Below are positions 9,119 to 20,052 of a stretch of 64,000 nt of DNA, piece by piece; positions within the stretch are counted from its first letter, which is position 1; the number at the start of each line of letters is the position of its first letter. Source of the DNA: Hyphomicrobiales bacterium (GTDB lineage Bacteria > Pseudomonadota > Alphaproteobacteria > Rhizobiales > Rhizobiaceae); NCBI GenBank assembly GCA_900473685.1, contig UCNE01000022.1, positions 115,936-179,935 on the forward strand, written 5' to 3'. Below the pieces are notes generated by a model, which saw only the letters and a program-made list of their open reading frames with translations, was not told the origin of the DNA and made no database searches. Made by a program: the position numbers and the translations under genes.

Positions 9119-9321
9119 GTCTGTCCCCTCCTCAATCTCTGCCGGATCACACGGACGTGTGTCCTCATCTCCGGCCTGTCACTTTGGCGTTACGCACGCA
9201 TTTGCGATTTGACCCGCCTGCCTCTGTTGGCCAGAGTTTGCTCATAAAGCAAGGCCGCATGTCGCTGCGATCGGTAGCGAGCTGCCCTGCCAGGGCCTAA
9301 GGCCATCGAAGGAGGACTAGC

Positions 9322-10065
9322 ATGCCGCAACTCGAAAAAGACAGGCTTTCGAAAACAACCAAACGCCCGCTCCTATTCGGGCTTGCAGGCGTGACGGCCA
9401 TTGCCGCGGCAGTGTTTTCAATGTCCTCGACCTTCAGCAACGCCGCCGAAGAGGCCGTGGTCATTCCGCCGCCCGCCATCGATGAAGCCTCGACGGCCAC
9501 AACGGAGAAAGCCGTATTTGCCGGCGGTTGTTTTTGGGGTGTTCAAGGCGTCTTCCAGCACGTGAAGGGCGTGAAGAACGCCGTCTCCGGCTATTCCGGC
9601 GGCGCCAAGGACACCGCCATCTACGAAACCGTCAGCGGCGGCGATACGGGCCATGCCGAAGCCGTCGAAGTCACCTATAACCCGAAGATGGTAACGTATG
9701 GCCAGCTGCTGCAGATCTATTTCTCGGTCGCACACAACCCGACGCAGCTGAATTATCAGGGGCCAGATCACGGCACGCAATATCGCTCGGAAATCTTCGC
9801 GACCAATGGCGAGCAGAAAAAGATTGCCCAGAGTTATATTGCCCAACTCGACAAGGCCAAGGTATATGGCGAGCCCGTCGTTACCAAGGTATCCGACATG
9901 GCTGCCTTCTACCCGGCCGAGGAATATCATCAGGATTTCCTGACGCTCAACCCGACCTATCCCTATATCGTCTACAACGACATGCCGAAGATCGAGAATC
10001 TGAAAGCGCTGTTTCCGACCGAATTCAGCGCAAAACCCGTCCTCGTGCTGAAGGCCAAAGGCTGA
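9322..10065 (+). CDS. msrA: Peptide-methionine (S)-S-oxide reductase, exported form
   Basis: Repairs methionine-S-sulfoxide in proteins. The catalytic cysteine is Cys70 in the hallmark GGCFWG, followed by SGYSGG, GHAEAVEV and the Q-Y-R-S-EIF signature. 247 residues is longer than cytoplasmic MsrA because residues 1-45 form a leader with a hydrophobic segment (LLFGLAGVTAIAAAVFSMS), so this copy probably acts in the periplasm or at the membrane. A clear AGGAGGA precedes the ATG. The stop directly abuts the stop of the convergent esterase with no spacer. Confidence 0.95.
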   Translation: MPQLEKDRLSKTTKRPLLFGLAGVTAIAAAVFSMSSTFSNAAEEAVVIPPPAIDEASTATTEKAVFAGGCFWGVQGVFQHVKGVKNAVSGYSGGAKDTAIYETVSGGDTGHAEAVEVTYNPKMVTYGQLLQIYFSVAHNPTQLNYQGPDHGTQYRSEIFATNGEQKKIAQSYIAQLDKAKVYGEPVVTKVSDMAAFYPAEEYHQDFLTLNPTYPYIVYNDMPKIENLKALFPTEFSAKPVLVLKAKG

Positions 10066-10989
10066 TCAGAGCGTCCCAACAAGTTCGCTGACACCACGGC
10101 AGAGCCGAGCAAACCCATCCCGCGCGCCCTCGCTCATATGACGGGCGCGCAGCCACGCATGGATCATCTGCGGCTCGTCGCGGTAGATGACGTTGACACC
10201 CGCAGCAATCAACCTCTGGGCATAAAGTGCCGCATCATCGCGCAGCGGATCGAAATGCGCCGCTGTGATATAGGCTGGCGGCAGGCCAGAGAGATCGGCC
10301 GCTTTTAAAGGATGGGCAAAAGCGTTTTCCGCGGGGGCCTTCAGAACATCCCGATAATAGGCAACATCGGCGGTCGTCAGGCCCGGGGCCTCCGCCATTT
10401 CAACGTAGGAGCCGGAGACGAGGTCGCCACCCAGCCCCGGATAGATCAGCACCTGCCCCACGATGCCGCCGATTGCCTGAGCCTTGGCCTTCAGCACCAT
10501 GCCCGCTGCGAGGTTGCCACCAGCGCTGTCACCAACAACAACCAGCGGCCGCCCATCGTCCAGCAGAGCGGTCAGCACTGCGAAGCAATCGTCAAATGCT
10601 GCAGGCCAGACATGTTCCGGCGCCAGCCGGTAATCGACGGAAACCAGTTCCGCCTTTGCCGCATGGGCAATCTCGGCGCAGATAGCGTCGTGGCTTTGCA
10701 GTGAGCCGACAACGAACCCGCCGCCATGAATGTAAAAAATCCGCGTTTGCGTGGCGATTTCTGCCGGCTGATACCGGCGAACCGGAATGCGGCCGCCCAC
10801 CATCTCGTCGCGTCGCCTCAGTCCTTCCGGTGACGGAGCGTCGAACTCGGCACACAGTGCATCATACCATGCGCGCTGCTGCCCGATCGACGCATCGACA
10901 GCATCGGCCGGATAGAATGCCTCGCAGCGCTTGTGGAAGGCGAGGATGCCGGGTTCCGTGGGGATTGGTTTTGAAGATATCGAATCCAT
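10066..10989 (-). CDS. Alpha/beta hydrolase, hormone-sensitive-lipase family esterase
   Basis: About 307 residues with the two HSL-family marks: oxyanion motif HGGGF (FYIHGGGFVVGS) and nucleophile motif GDSAGG. The YRLAPEH segment between them is typical. The catalytic Asp is probably in HFDPLRDD and the His in MIHAWL near the C-terminus. I chose the ATG at 10989 because an AGGAAAA sequence lies seven bases upstream; an ATG at 11004 is also open. It is predicted to hydrolyse short-chain esters in the cytoplasm. It stands alone, convergent with msrA. Confidence 0.88.
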   Translation of the reverse strand: MDSISSKPIPTEPGILAFHKRCEAFYPADAVDASIGQQRAWYDALCAEFDAPSPEGLRRRDEMVGGRIPVRRYQPAEIATQTRIFYIHGGGFVVGSLQSHDAICAEIAHAAKAELVSVDYRLAPEHVWPAAFDDCFAVLTALLDDGRPLVVVGDSAGGNLAAGMVLKAKAQAIGGIVGQVLIYPGLGGDLVSGSYVEMAEAPGLTTADVAYYRDVLKAPAENAFAHPLKAADLSGLPPAYITAAHFDPLRDDAALYAQRLIAAGVNVIYRDEPQMIHAWLRARHMSEGARDGFARLCRGVSELVGTL

Positions 10990-11156
10990 GAGCTTTTCCT
11001 GCATCCATTACAGTGAACCTATCAAATCCATCTCCATGTACTATTCAGAAACCGGCATGCCGAAACGCTTCTAACGTCGGTGCACCCTGCCAATTGATGA
11101 CGGAACCAAGCCTTCAGCACCTTGCCATCTCCCCCCGCAACCGTGTTAGCTAGGCC

Positions 11157-12068
11157 ATGGCCTTCACGCTTCGTCAGCTTCAGTATTTCATCGCCGTCGC
11201 CGAACAGGGCTCGGTCACGCGTGCGGCACAGAACCTGTCGATTTCGCAATCCTCGATCACAGAGGCTGTCAAGGAGCTGGAAACCGATCTCGGCGTCGAG
11301 CTGTTCGAGCGCCATCCGCGCGGGCTGCATATCACTCACAACGGCCACCAGTTCCTGCGCCATGCGACCAAGATTCTTGCCGGTGTTTCCGATGCCCGCC
11401 GCTCGTTTTCGCAGGAGCGGGAAGAACGCACCGGCGGCAAGCTCAATCTCGGCGTCACCTCGCTGGTTGCGGGCTATGTGCTCTCCGATCTGCTCGCCCG
11501 CTACCGCCGCGCCTGCCCCGGCGTCGAGGTCAGCGCCATTGAGGATAATGGCTCCTATCTCGAGCACCTGTTGATCGGCGGCGAACTCGATGTTGCCGTC
11601 ATGGTGATTTCCAACCTGCGCGACCGCATGGCCCTGCAGGCGGAGATCATCGAGACCTCGCCCTACCGTCTCTGGTTGCCGCTCGGCCATCCGCTGGTGT
11701 CCGCTGATATCATCTCGGTTGCCGATATCGCCAAGGAACCGTTGATCATGCTGACGGTCGATGAAATCGAGGAGAATACCGGCAAACTCCTGACCGCGCT
11801 CGGCGCCCGTCCACATGTCGCCTTCCGCACCCGCTCCGTCGAAGCCGTGCGCAGCCTTGTCGCCACCGGTGCCGGTATCGCGCTGCTGCCCGATCTGGTT
11901 TACCGCCCCTGGTCGCTGGAAGGTGACCGCATCGAAAGCCGCGATGTCTCCGGCGCCCTGCCCGTCGTTCAGGTCGGCATGGTCTGGCGCAAGGGCTCCG
12001 GCCTGCCGCAAGCGGCCAAGGATTTTATCGGCGTGGCCGAGGCCCTGCGCAGCGGCCGGCCGCGATAA
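11157..12068 (+). CDS. LysR-family regulator, probable regulator of the ydcSTUV-patD operon
   Basis: 303 residues. The N-terminal winged helix-turn-helix spans residues 1-60 (LRQLQYFIAVAEQGSVTRAAQNLSIS, then SSITEAVKELETDLGVELFER). The rest is the LysR effector-binding fold. It reads in the same direction as the polyamine-type operon that starts 129 bp downstream, so a role in controlling that operon is plausible. LysR genes are more often divergent from their targets, so this is inference. Confidence 0.88.
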   Translation: MAFTLRQLQYFIAVAEQGSVTRAAQNLSISQSSITEAVKELETDLGVELFERHPRGLHITHNGHQFLRHATKILAGVSDARRSFSQEREERTGGKLNLGVTSLVAGYVLSDLLARYRRACPGVEVSAIEDNGSYLEHLLIGGELDVAVMVISNLRDRMALQAEIIETSPYRLWLPLGHPLVSADIISVADIAKEPLIMLTVDEIEENTGKLLTALGARPHVAFRTRSVEAVRSLVATGAGIALLPDLVYRPWSLEGDRIESRDVSGALPVVQVGMVWRKGSGLPQAAKDFIGVAEALRSGRPR

Positions 12069-12197
12069 ACTCGGACGATATCGGGAAAACCGATAGCGCC
12101 ATTCTGATTAATGAATTTGCGAAAGCGGCGAAATCGGGGCACCTTTCTTCCCGGGAACAAGACCGAAAAATTCGGACACCAAAACGGGAGACTGAAG

Positions 12198-13358
12198 ATG
12201 AAACAGATTCTGAAATCCTGCACCGCGCTCACCCTTTCGCTCGCTTTCGCCACCCATGCTTTCGCCGCCGAACCCTTGAAGGAACTCGGAAAGGGCGAAG
12301 GCGAACTGTCGATCGTCGCCTGGGCCGGCTATATCGAGCGCGGCGAGTCCGACAAGGCCTATGACTGGGTCACCGGCTTCGAAAAGCAGACCGGCTGCAA
12401 GGTGAGCGTCAAGACGGCTGCGACCTCAGACGAAATGGTCGCGCTGATGAACGAAGGCGGCTTCGACCTCGTCACCGCATCCGGCGACGCATCGCTCCGC
12501 CTTGTTGCCGGCAAACGCGTCCAGCCGATCAACACTGACCTGATCCCGAGCTTCAAGACCGTTGATGAACGCATGCAGTCGTCGCCGTGGTACACCGTCA
12601 ACGGCGTCCACTATGGCGTACCCTATGTCTGGGGTCCGAATGTATTGATGTACAATACCAAAGCCTTCAAGGGGCAAGCGCCGAAGAGCTGGGATGTCGT
12701 TTTCAAGGAAATGCCCCTGCCGGACGGCAAGTCCAACAAGGGCCGCGTCCAGGCCTATGACGGCCCGATCCATGTGGCCGATGCCGCCAACTACCTGATG
12801 TTCCACAACAAGGAACTCGGCATCAAGGACCCCTACGAACTCAACGAAGACCAGTACAAGGCGGCACTCGACGTGCTGCGCGTCCAGCGCACGTTGGCCA
12901 GCCGCTACTGGCATGACGCGATGATCCAGATCGACGACTTCAAGAACGAAGGCGTCGTCGCTTCGGGCTCCTGGCCGTTCCAGGTCAACCTGATGCAGGC
13001 GGAAAAGCTGCCGATCGCCTCGACTATCCCGGAAGAAGGCGTCACCGGCTGGGCCGACACAACCATGCTGCATGCCGAAAGCACCCATCCGAACTGCGCC
13101 TATATGTGGATGGAACATTCGCTGTCGCCCAAGGTCCAGGGCGATGTCTCCGCCTGGTTCGGCGCCAACCCGTCCGTTGGGGCAGCCTGCAAGGGCAACG
13201 AACTTCTGACCGACGGCGGCTGCAAGGCCAACGGTTATGAAGACTTCGACAAAGTGAAGTTCTGGAAGACGCCGACCTCGAAATGCGCCAGTGAGACCGA
13301 ATGCGTGCCCTATCACCGCTGGGTCTCCGACTATATCGGCGTCATCGGCGGACGTTGA
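12198..13358 (+). CDS. ydcS: Polyamine-type ABC substrate-binding protein YdcS
   Basis: Periplasmic binding protein, about 386 residues (E. coli YdcS has 381). The ATG at 12198 has GGGAGA upstream and gives a normal Sec signal (LKSCTALTLSLAFATHAFA-AEP). The sequence shows YdcS blocks recalled from E. coli: VKTAATSDEMVALM, DLVTASGDASLR, RVQAYDGPI, EGVTGWADTTMLH and SPKVQGDVSAWFG. The gene order SBP-ATPase-permease-permease-aldehyde dehydrogenase is that of ydcSTUVW. The ligand is likely a polyamine or related amine; E. coli YdcS is also linked with polyhydroxybutyrate, so substrate remains open. Confidence 0.93.
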   Translation: MKQILKSCTALTLSLAFATHAFAAEPLKELGKGEGELSIVAWAGYIERGESDKAYDWVTGFEKQTGCKVSVKTAATSDEMVALMNEGGFDLVTASGDASLRLVAGKRVQPINTDLIPSFKTVDERMQSSPWYTVNGVHYGVPYVWGPNVLMYNTKAFKGQAPKSWDVVFKEMPLPDGKSNKGRVQAYDGPIHVADAANYLMFHNKELGIKDPYELNEDQYKAALDVLRVQRTLASRYWHDAMIQIDDFKNEGVVASGSWPFQVNLMQAEKLPIASTIPEEGVTGWADTTMLHAESTHPNCAYMWMEHSLSPKVQGDVSAWFGANPSVGAACKGNELLTDGGCKANGYEDFDKVKFWKTPTSKCASETECVPYHRWVSDYIGVIGGR

Positions 13359-13369
13359 TTTCTGATCTT

Positions 13370-13468
13370 TCCCTCCCCCTTGTGGGGAGGGTGGCCTGAA
13401 GGGCCGGGAGGGGTTTTCTTGTTCGAGAAGAAAGTCCCCTCCCCCACCCTCCCCACAAGGGGGAGGGA
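13370..13468. repeat. Palindromic intergenic repeat, copy 1
   Basis: A perfect 25-bp inverted repeat: left arm 13370-13394 (TCCCTCCCCCTTGTGGGG and on), right arm 13444-13468, with a second GGGAGGGG/CCCCTCCC pair nested inside. The same core CCCTCCCC-ACAAGGGGGAGGG recurs at 42742-42900. It lies between ydcS and ydcT and could fold in mRNA to favour high expression of the binding protein over the rest of the operon. Confidence 0.85.
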
Positions 13469-13546
13469 GTTATCCGAACCAGCCGCCACTATTTGTTACG
13501 CTTCATCGCTGATGAGGATGGATAGTCGTTATCTACGGAGCACCCC

Positions 13547-14541
<995 letters not shown>

Positions 14542-14545
<4 letters not shown>

Positions 14546-15495
14546 GCGCGCTCGCCACTCCCGCGGCAATCACGCCGAACCGGCCCGGCCTGACAGGACG
14601 GTTGTCGGACTTTCTCTGGAAGCACCCGCACGTTCTCCTCGCGATCCTGCTTGGCCCGCCCGTCCTCTGGCTCGGCATCATCTATCTCGGCTCGCTGTTT
14701 GCGCTGCTGCTGCAGAGCTTTTTCTCGATCGATGATTTCTCCGGCCTGATCAATTACGAGTTCACGCTTTCGACCTACAAGCAGCTGCTGTCGGACGCCA
14801 ATTTCGATATCATCGTCCGCACCATCACCATGGCAGCGGTGGTCACGATCTTTTCCGCGCTGATCGCCTTTCCGATCGCCTATTACGCCGCCCGTTATGC
14901 CAAGGGAAAATGGAAGGCCGTCTTTTATCTCGGCATCATGCTGCCGCTCTGGTCGAGCTATCTCGTCAAGATCTATGCGTGGAAGCTGATCCTCGCCAAG
15001 GAAGGCATTCTCACCTGGGCTTTTGCCAAGCTGCATCTACTGTGGCTGCTCGACGCCTGGCTGGCGCTGCCGATCATCGGCGGCAACTCGCTCTCGGTCA
15101 GCTATACCGGCACCTTCCTTGTCTTCGTCTATGTCTGGATGCCCTTCATGATCCTGCCAATCCAGGCGGCTCTGGAGCGCGTACCGGGCAACCTGATCGA
15201 GGCCTCGTCCGATCTTGGCGGCACGCCGCAGCAGACCTTTCGCCATGTGCTGTTTCCGCTCGCCCTTCCTGGCATCGTCGCCGGCTCGATCTTCACATTT
15301 TCGCTGACACTCGGCGATTACATCATCCCGCAGATCGTCGGCTCGTCCCGGCTGTTCATCGGCCAGGCCGTTTATGCCCAGCAGGGCACCGCCGGCAATA
15401 TCCCGCTGGCCGCCGCCTTCACCGTCGTCCCGATCGTCATCATGGGCCTCTATCTCTGGATGGCCAAACGCATGGGGGCCTTCGATGCGCTCTGA
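14542..15495 (+). CDS. ydcU: Polyamine-type ABC permease YdcU
   Basis: 317 residues of the PotB type. The first span is near residues 33-57 ([21 protein letters not shown]), followed by a periplasmic loop, the five-span core and the EAA motif [25 protein letters not shown] near residues 220-245. It overlaps ydcT by four bases and ydcV by eleven, consistent with coupled translation and a fixed permease ratio. Confidence 0.93.
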
Positions 15496-16300
15496 CCGTT
15501 CCGCCTCCGCGCCCCTCGGCCTGAAGATCGCTGCCATCGGCGGGCTGCTCTTCCTGCATATCCCGATCCTCTTGATCTTCCTCTATGCCTTCACCACCGA
15601 AGAAAAGAGCTATCAGTTCCCACCGCCCGGCCTGACGCTGCAGTGGTTCGCGGTCACCTGGAACCGGCCGGATGTCTGGGCGGCCCTCACCCTGTCGGTC
15701 AAGGTCGCCACCATCGCCACGGCCATCGCCTTGGTGTTGGGCACACTCTGTGCCGCCGCCGTCAGCCAGACACGATTCTTCGGCCGCGAAACCATCTCGC
15801 TTTTGGTCATCCTGCCGATCGCCCTTCCCGGCATCATCACCGGCATCGCGCTCCGCTCGGCCTTCTCGATGGCCGATATTCCCTTCTCGTTCTGGACCAT
15901 CGTGCTAGGCCACGCGACCTTCTGCATCGTCGTCGTCTACAACAATGCCGTCGCCCGCTTCCGCCGTGTGTCCGGTTCGCTGATCGAGGCCTCCATGGAT
16001 CTCGGTGCCGATGGCTTCCAGACGTTCCGCCACATCATCCTGCCGAATATCGGCACCGCGCTCTTGGCGGGCGGCATGCTCGCCTTCGCCTTGTCCTTTG
16101 ATGAAGTCATTGTCACCACCTTTACCGGCGGCCAGCAATCGACATTGCCGATCTGGATGCTGGAAGAACTGATCCGCCCGCGCCAGCGGCCGGTTACCAA
16201 CGTCGTCGCCATGGTGGTGATGCTGGTGACATTCCTGCCGATCCTGGCCGCCTATTACCTCACCCGCGACGGCGACCAGATCGCCGGTGCGGGAAAATAA
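15485..16300 (+). CDS. ydcV: Polyamine-type ABC permease YdcV
   Basis: 271 residues of the PotC type. I chose the ATG at 15485, which overlaps the ydcU stop by eleven bases and gives a compact start ([20 protein letters not shown]) leading straight into the first span. The EAA motif is [23 protein letters not shown] near residues 160-182. The open frame extends further upstream, but only inside ydcU. E. coli YdcV is 264 residues. Confidence 0.93.
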   Translation: MRSDRSASAPLGLKIAAIGGLLFLHIPILLIFLYAFTTEEKSYQFPPPGLTLQWFAVTWNRPDVWAALTLSVKVATIATAIALVLGTLCAAAVSQTRFFGRETISLLVILPIALPGIITGIALRSAFSMADIPFSFWTIVLGHATFCIVVVYNNAVARFRRVSGSLIEASMDLGADGFQTFRHIILPNIGTALLAGGMLAFALSFDEVIVTTFTGGQQSTLPIWMLEELIRPRQRPVTNVVAMVVMLVTFLPILAAYYLTRDGDQIAGAGK

Positions 16301-16304
16301 ATTT

Positions 16305-16393
16305 GAGCGAATAGGGAGTAGTGAATAGCGAATAGGGTTTTAAGTCGTTCGGTAGCCATACCCTATTCGCCATTCGCCATTCGCTATTCGCTC
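16305..16393. repeat. Long imperfect inverted repeat of GCGAATAG/ATTCGC units
   Basis: Two 34-base arms (16305-16338 and 16360-16393) are complementary at 29 positions and are themselves built of repeated GCGAATAG-like units, around a 21-base loop. It fills the gap between ydcV and patD. It could be an mRNA stem-loop or a mobile palindromic element; it differs from the GC-rich repeat at 13370. Confidence 0.75.
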
Positions 16394-16416
16394 CGCCAAA
16401 CCAACGGAGAACAGAC

Positions 16417-17844
16417 ATGGACACGCAATTGCTGATCGGATCACAGTTCGAGGCAGGCACAGAAGCTGAGGAACTGATCCTCAACCCGCGCACCGGCGCG
16501 AAGATCATCGACCTTGCCGAAGCTTCGCAATCGCAGATCGAGCGCGCCGTCGAGGCTGCCGAAAAGGCCTTCGTCACCTGGTCGATGACCACGCCCGGCG
16601 AGCGTTCCGGCTATCTGTTGAAGATTGCCGATGCCATCGAGAAGGATGCGGATGCCTTCGCGGCGCTGGAAGCGCTCAACTGCGGCAAGCCGATCAATGC
16701 CGTGCGTAATGATGAACTGCCCGCCATCGTCGACTGCTGGCGCTTTTTCGCCGGTGCCATCCGCAACCTGCATGCGACCGTCGCCGGCGAATACCTGCCC
16801 GGCCACACGTCGATGATCCGCCGCGATCCGGTCGGCATTATCGGCTCGATCGCGCCGTGGAACTATCCGCTGATGATGATGGCCTGGAAGCTGGCGCCGG
16901 CGATTGCCGGCGGCAACACCGTCGTCTTCAAGCCATCGGAACAGACGCCGCTGACAGCGCTGAAGATGGCGCGCCTGCTGGCCGACATCCTGCCGGAAGG
17001 CGTCGTCAACGTCATCCTCGGCCGCGGCGATACCGTCGGCAATACGCTGATCAACCACCCGAAGATCGGCATGGTTTCGATCACCGGCGACATCGCCACC
17101 GGCAAGAAGGTGCTGCAGGCGGCCGCAAAAACCGTCAAGCGCACCCATCTGGAACTCGGCGGCAAGGCGCCCGTCATCGTCTATGACGATGCAGACCTCG
17201 AAGCCGTCGTCAACGGTATCCGCACCTTCGGCTACTACAATGCCGGTCAGGATTGCACTGCCGCTTGCCGCATCTATGCGCAGGATGGCATCTACGAAAA
17301 GCTCGTCGCCGACCTCACCTCGGCGGTCTCCACCATCAAGTACAATCTCGCTGATGACGCCGAAAACGAGATCGGCCCGCTGATCTCCAAGCGCCAGCGC
17401 GATCGGGTCGCAAGCTTCGTCGAGCGCGCCACCGAGCAGAAGCATATCGAGATCACCACCGGCGGCAATCTCGGCAGCAAAGACGGCTTCTTCTTCCAGC
17501 CGACCGTCGTTGCCGGCGCCACCCAGGAAGACGAAATCGTCCGCCGCGAAGTGTTCGGCCCTGTCGTCTCGGTCACCCGGTTCGCTGAAGACGATCAGGC
17601 CGTCACCTGGGCCAATGACAGCGACTATGGCCTGGCCTCTTCCGTCTGGACCAAGGACATCTCCAAGGCCATGAAAGCTGCCTCCCGCCTGCAATATGGC
17701 TGCACCTGGATCAACACCCATTTCATGCTGACCAACGAAATGCCGCATGGCGGCATCAAGCAATCGGGCTATGGCAAGGACATGTCGATCTACGCACTGG
17801 AGGATTACACGGCCGTCCGGCATGTGATGATCAATCACGGATAG
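16417..17844 (+). CDS. patD: Gamma-aminobutyraldehyde dehydrogenase
   Basis: NAD-dependent oxidation of 4-aminobutanal to 4-aminobutanoate, in putrescine breakdown. 475 residues against 474 for E. coli PatD (YdcW). The general base Glu246 (LELGGKAP) and the nucleophile Cys280 (NAGQDCTA) fall at the same numbers as in the E. coli enzyme as I remember it. The coenzyme loop [10 protein letters not shown] is present. It is the last gene of the ydcSTUV-patD operon, linking amine uptake to oxidation. A perfect hairpin 40 bases past the stop closes the operon. Confidence 0.93.
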   Translation: MDTQLLIGSQFEAGTEAEELILNPRTGAKIIDLAEASQSQIERAVEAAEKAFVTWSMTTPGERSGYLLKIADAIEKDADAFAALEALNCGKPINAVRNDELPAIVDCWRFFAGAIRNLHATVAGEYLPGHTSMIRRDPVGIIGSIAPWNYPLMMMAWKLAPAIAGGNTVVFKPSEQTPLTALKMARLLADILPEGVVNVILGRGDTVGNTLINHPKIGMVSITGDIATGKKVLQAAAKTVKRTHLELGGKAPVIVYDDADLEAVVNGIRTFGYYNAGQDCTAACRIYAQDGIYEKLVADLTSAVSTIKYNLADDAENEIGPLISKRQRDRVASFVERATEQKHIEITTGGNLGSKDGFFFQPTVVAGATQEDEIVRREVFGPVVSVTRFAEDDQAVTWANDSDYGLASSVWTKDISKAMKAASRLQYGCTWINTHFMLTNEMPHGGIKQSGYGKDMSIYALEDYTAVRHVMINHG

Positions 17845-17883
17845 GCTTCAGGCCATCAAGTTCATAGCAGTGTCAATCTGCCA

Positions 17884-17915
17884 CCAGGCCTCGCTTTACA
17901 ACAAGCGAGGCCTGG
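17884..17915 (+). terminator. Hairpin after patD
   Basis: Perfect 13-bp stem CCAGGCCTCGCTT / AAGCGAGGCCTGG with a 6-base loop, 40 bases downstream of patD. There is no run of T directly after it, so the strength of termination is uncertain. Confidence 0.65.
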
Positions 17916-18023
17916 CAATGTATGTTTTGGATACGCACCCGTTTCCCCCCTCTCCCGCTCTCCACTGAATCGCGAAAAACTCGAACTGATTTGAATAGTT
18001 TTACTTTTCCTTTTAAAAAAACT

Positions 18024-18038
18024 TGATAAAAGAAGTCA
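18024..18038. promoter_or_regulatory. Iron-responsive operator (TGA-N9-TCA)
   Basis: TGATAAAAGAAGTCA fits the TGA-N9-TCA iron-responsive operator known upstream of RirA-controlled genes in Rhizobiales. It lies in an AT-rich stretch 89 bp before the FhuF-type gene, where a promoter would be expected. It predicts repression of the fhuF-binding protein operon when iron is plentiful. Confidence 0.65.
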
Positions 18039-18126
18039 TCTTATTGGCCGATTTGAAGGCGCTTGCCTGCTCCTTGCTGATTGAGCCAGCCAGGGACCAA
18101 ATCGCCGAAACACAATTGGTAACCAT

Positions 18127-18897
18127 TTGACAAACGCATCGGCCCCCAACCACGACACAAACGCCGCTTTCGGGGCCTCCAGCCTGAAGGCGGTGTTTGC
18201 CGGTGAGCACGCCTGGTGCGGCGAGAAGATGATGCTGTCGTCGGAGCTCGAAGATGGCATTCCGCTGTCCGAATTTTTCGGCTCCGGCGGCTTTTCCGCA
18301 GCGCTTGACACCTATGCAGCCGCCCATGGCAGCCCCGACCGGCGAGCTGTCGCCTCGATGTGGTCGCTCTATTATTTCTCGATGCTGACCATCCCTTACA
18401 TCGTTGCCCGCCGCGCCGATCACGTTTTGCCGGTTGCCCCCGGCGACATGACGATCGCGCTGGCCGAAGACGGCCTGCCGCGCGCGCTCGGTCTTGCCCG
18501 CGAAGGCGATTGGAGCGAGGGCAAGGGCGCCGACCTTCTGTCTTTCGTCATGCCTCTGGTCAGCCAGCATTTGGCCGAGATTATCGCGCAGTTGAAAGCG
18601 GTGGGCGGCATCGCGCCAAAGCTCGCCTGGAACAATGCGGCCGTCTATATCGACTATGCTTTCAACGCCACCGAGCGGGAACGCCCGGCCGACGGCGATG
18701 CCTGGGCCTCGCGGTCGCTGTTTTCGCAAACGCACCTCCCGGACGGCACCACCAACCCGTTCCTCGGTTGCCTGCGCCATGAAGCCGACGGCGAAGAGAC
18801 AGTCTGCCGCCGCAAGATCTGTTGCCTGCGTTATCTTCTGCCGGGCATACCAAGCTGCGGCGAACTTTGCGCCTTGCCCGCCCAACGAAAGCAATGA
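18127..18897 (+). CDS. fhuF: FhuF-type ferric-siderophore reductase
   Basis: About 256 residues from a TTG codon; an in-frame stop at 18082 limits the start, and no other ATG is near the N-terminus. The C-terminus holds the cysteine cluster of FhuF proteins (KICCLRYLL...SCGELC), which binds a [2Fe-2S] centre and reduces iron in imported siderophores in the cytoplasm. The spacing here is CC-x10-C-x3-C, one residue more in the last gap than the classic CC-x10-C-x2-C. It overlaps the next gene (an iron-type binding protein) by ATGA and lies behind an iron-responsive operator, which supports the assignment. Confidence 0.82.
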   Translation: MTNASAPNHDTNAAFGASSLKAVFAGEHAWCGEKMMLSSELEDGIPLSEFFGSGGFSAALDTYAAAHGSPDRRAVASMWSLYYFSMLTIPYIVARRADHVLPVAPGDMTIALAEDGLPRALGLAREGDWSEGKGADLLSFVMPLVSQHLAEIIAQLKAVGGIAPKLAWNNAAVYIDYAFNATERERPADGDAWASRSLFSQTHLPDGTTNPFLGCLRHEADGEETVCRRKICCLRYLLPGIPSCGELCALPAQRKQ

Positions 18898-20006
18898 TTG
18901 TGAAACGCCTCCTTCTGCTGACCCTTGGCCTGTTTCTGGCCTGTGCTGCCGTGTCGAATGCGCAGGAGCGCTGGCCGATGACGCTCGCCGACGGCATTGG
19001 CCGCCAGGTGACCATCAAGGAAAAACCCAAGGCCGTGCTGCTCGGCAGCGGCTTCAACCTGGTGGCGCTGTCGTTGATCCATCCGGACCCCGTCAGCCTC
19101 CTGGCCGGCTGGTCCGGCGACATGAAGGGCGACAATCCGGAAATCTACAAGGATTTCGTCGAAAAATTCCCCGCCCTCGCCGAGGTGCCGATTATTGGCA
19201 ATGGAACCGGTGAAGGCCTATCCTTCGAGACGATCCTGTCACTAAAGGCCGATCTCGCCATCCTGGCCAATTGGCAGGCCGATACCGAGCCGGGCAAGCG
19301 GGCGATCGACTATCTTGAAAGCACCGGCGTTCCCGTTTTCGTCGTCGACTTCAACAGCGACCCGTTGAAAAACACGCCCGGCAACATGCGGCTGCTTGGC
19401 AAGATTTTCGATCGCGAGGAACAGGCAAACGCCTTTGCCGATTTCTATGGGGAACGCCTGAAGCGCATCACCGACCGGGTCGCCGCCAATCCGGAACCCG
19501 GCCCAACCGTGCTGATGGACGCATTCCCCAATCCGGATCGCTGCTGCTATGCCTATGGTACCGGCGGCCTTGGCGAGTTCATCGGCATCACCGGCAGCCG
19601 CAACATTGCCACCAAGAATCTGCCGCGCCAGGGTGGAACCGTCAGCAGCGAATACCTGATCGAGGCCGATCCGCAGGTCTATATCGCCACCGCTTCACCG
19701 GGCGGCACCTACAGCGTCTTTTCCGTCGGCCCCGGCGTTTCCGCCGAGGAGGCGCGCAAGACACTTGGCGAAGCCGTCAAGAACCCGGTGCTGGCCAACC
19801 TGTCGGGCGTCCAGAATGGACGGGTGCATGGATTGTGGAATTTCTTCAACGCCGTGCCGCTCAACATTCTGGCGGCGGAGGCCTTTGCCCATTGGCTGCG
19901 GCCGGAGATGTTTGCCGATATCGATCCGGACAAGAGCCTGAAGGAAATCAACGAGCGCTTTGCGGCTGTTCCGTTCCGCGGCGCGTACTGGATCAGCCTG
20001 AAGTAA
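18894..20006 (+). CDS. FecB-type periplasmic binding protein of an iron-siderophore/corrinoid importer
   Basis: About 370 residues starting at the ATG that overlaps the fhuF stop. The signal peptide is residues 1-23 (LLLLTLGLFLACAAVSNAQ). The mature part has the two-lobed helical-backbone fold typical of type III binding proteins: DGIGRQVTIKEKPKAVLLGSG near 35-55 and the SFETILSLKADLAIL element. There are no permease or ATPase genes beside it, so it must work with an importer encoded elsewhere. Pairing with FhuF and the upstream operator points to a ferric-siderophore ligand. Confidence 0.85.
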   Translation: MIVKRLLLLTLGLFLACAAVSNAQERWPMTLADGIGRQVTIKEKPKAVLLGSGFNLVALSLIHPDPVSLLAGWSGDMKGDNPEIYKDFVEKFPALAEVPIIGNGTGEGLSFETILSLKADLAILANWQADTEPGKRAIDYLESTGVPVFVVDFNSDPLKNTPGNMRLLGKIFDREEQANAFADFYGERLKRITDRVAANPEPGPTVLMDAFPNPDRCCYAYGTGGLGEFIGITGSRNIATKNLPRQGGTVSSEYLIEADPQVYIATASPGGTYSVFSVGPGVSAEEARKTLGEAVKNPVLANLSGVQNGRVHGLWNFFNAVPLNILAAEAFAHWLRPEMFADIDPDKSLKEINERFAAVPFRGAYWISLK

Positions 20007-20039
20007 AAATTGGCCGGAGATCGGGTCTCCGGCCAATTT
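20007..20039. terminator. Bidirectional terminator hairpin
   Basis: Perfect 14-bp stem AAATTGGCCGGAGA / TCTCCGGCCAATTT with a 5-base loop, starting at the base after the binding-protein stop and ending 14 bases before the convergent ferritin-like gene. The flanking A/T runs suit termination from both sides. Confidence 0.8.
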
Positions 20040-20052
20040 GGTATTAGGCCAG

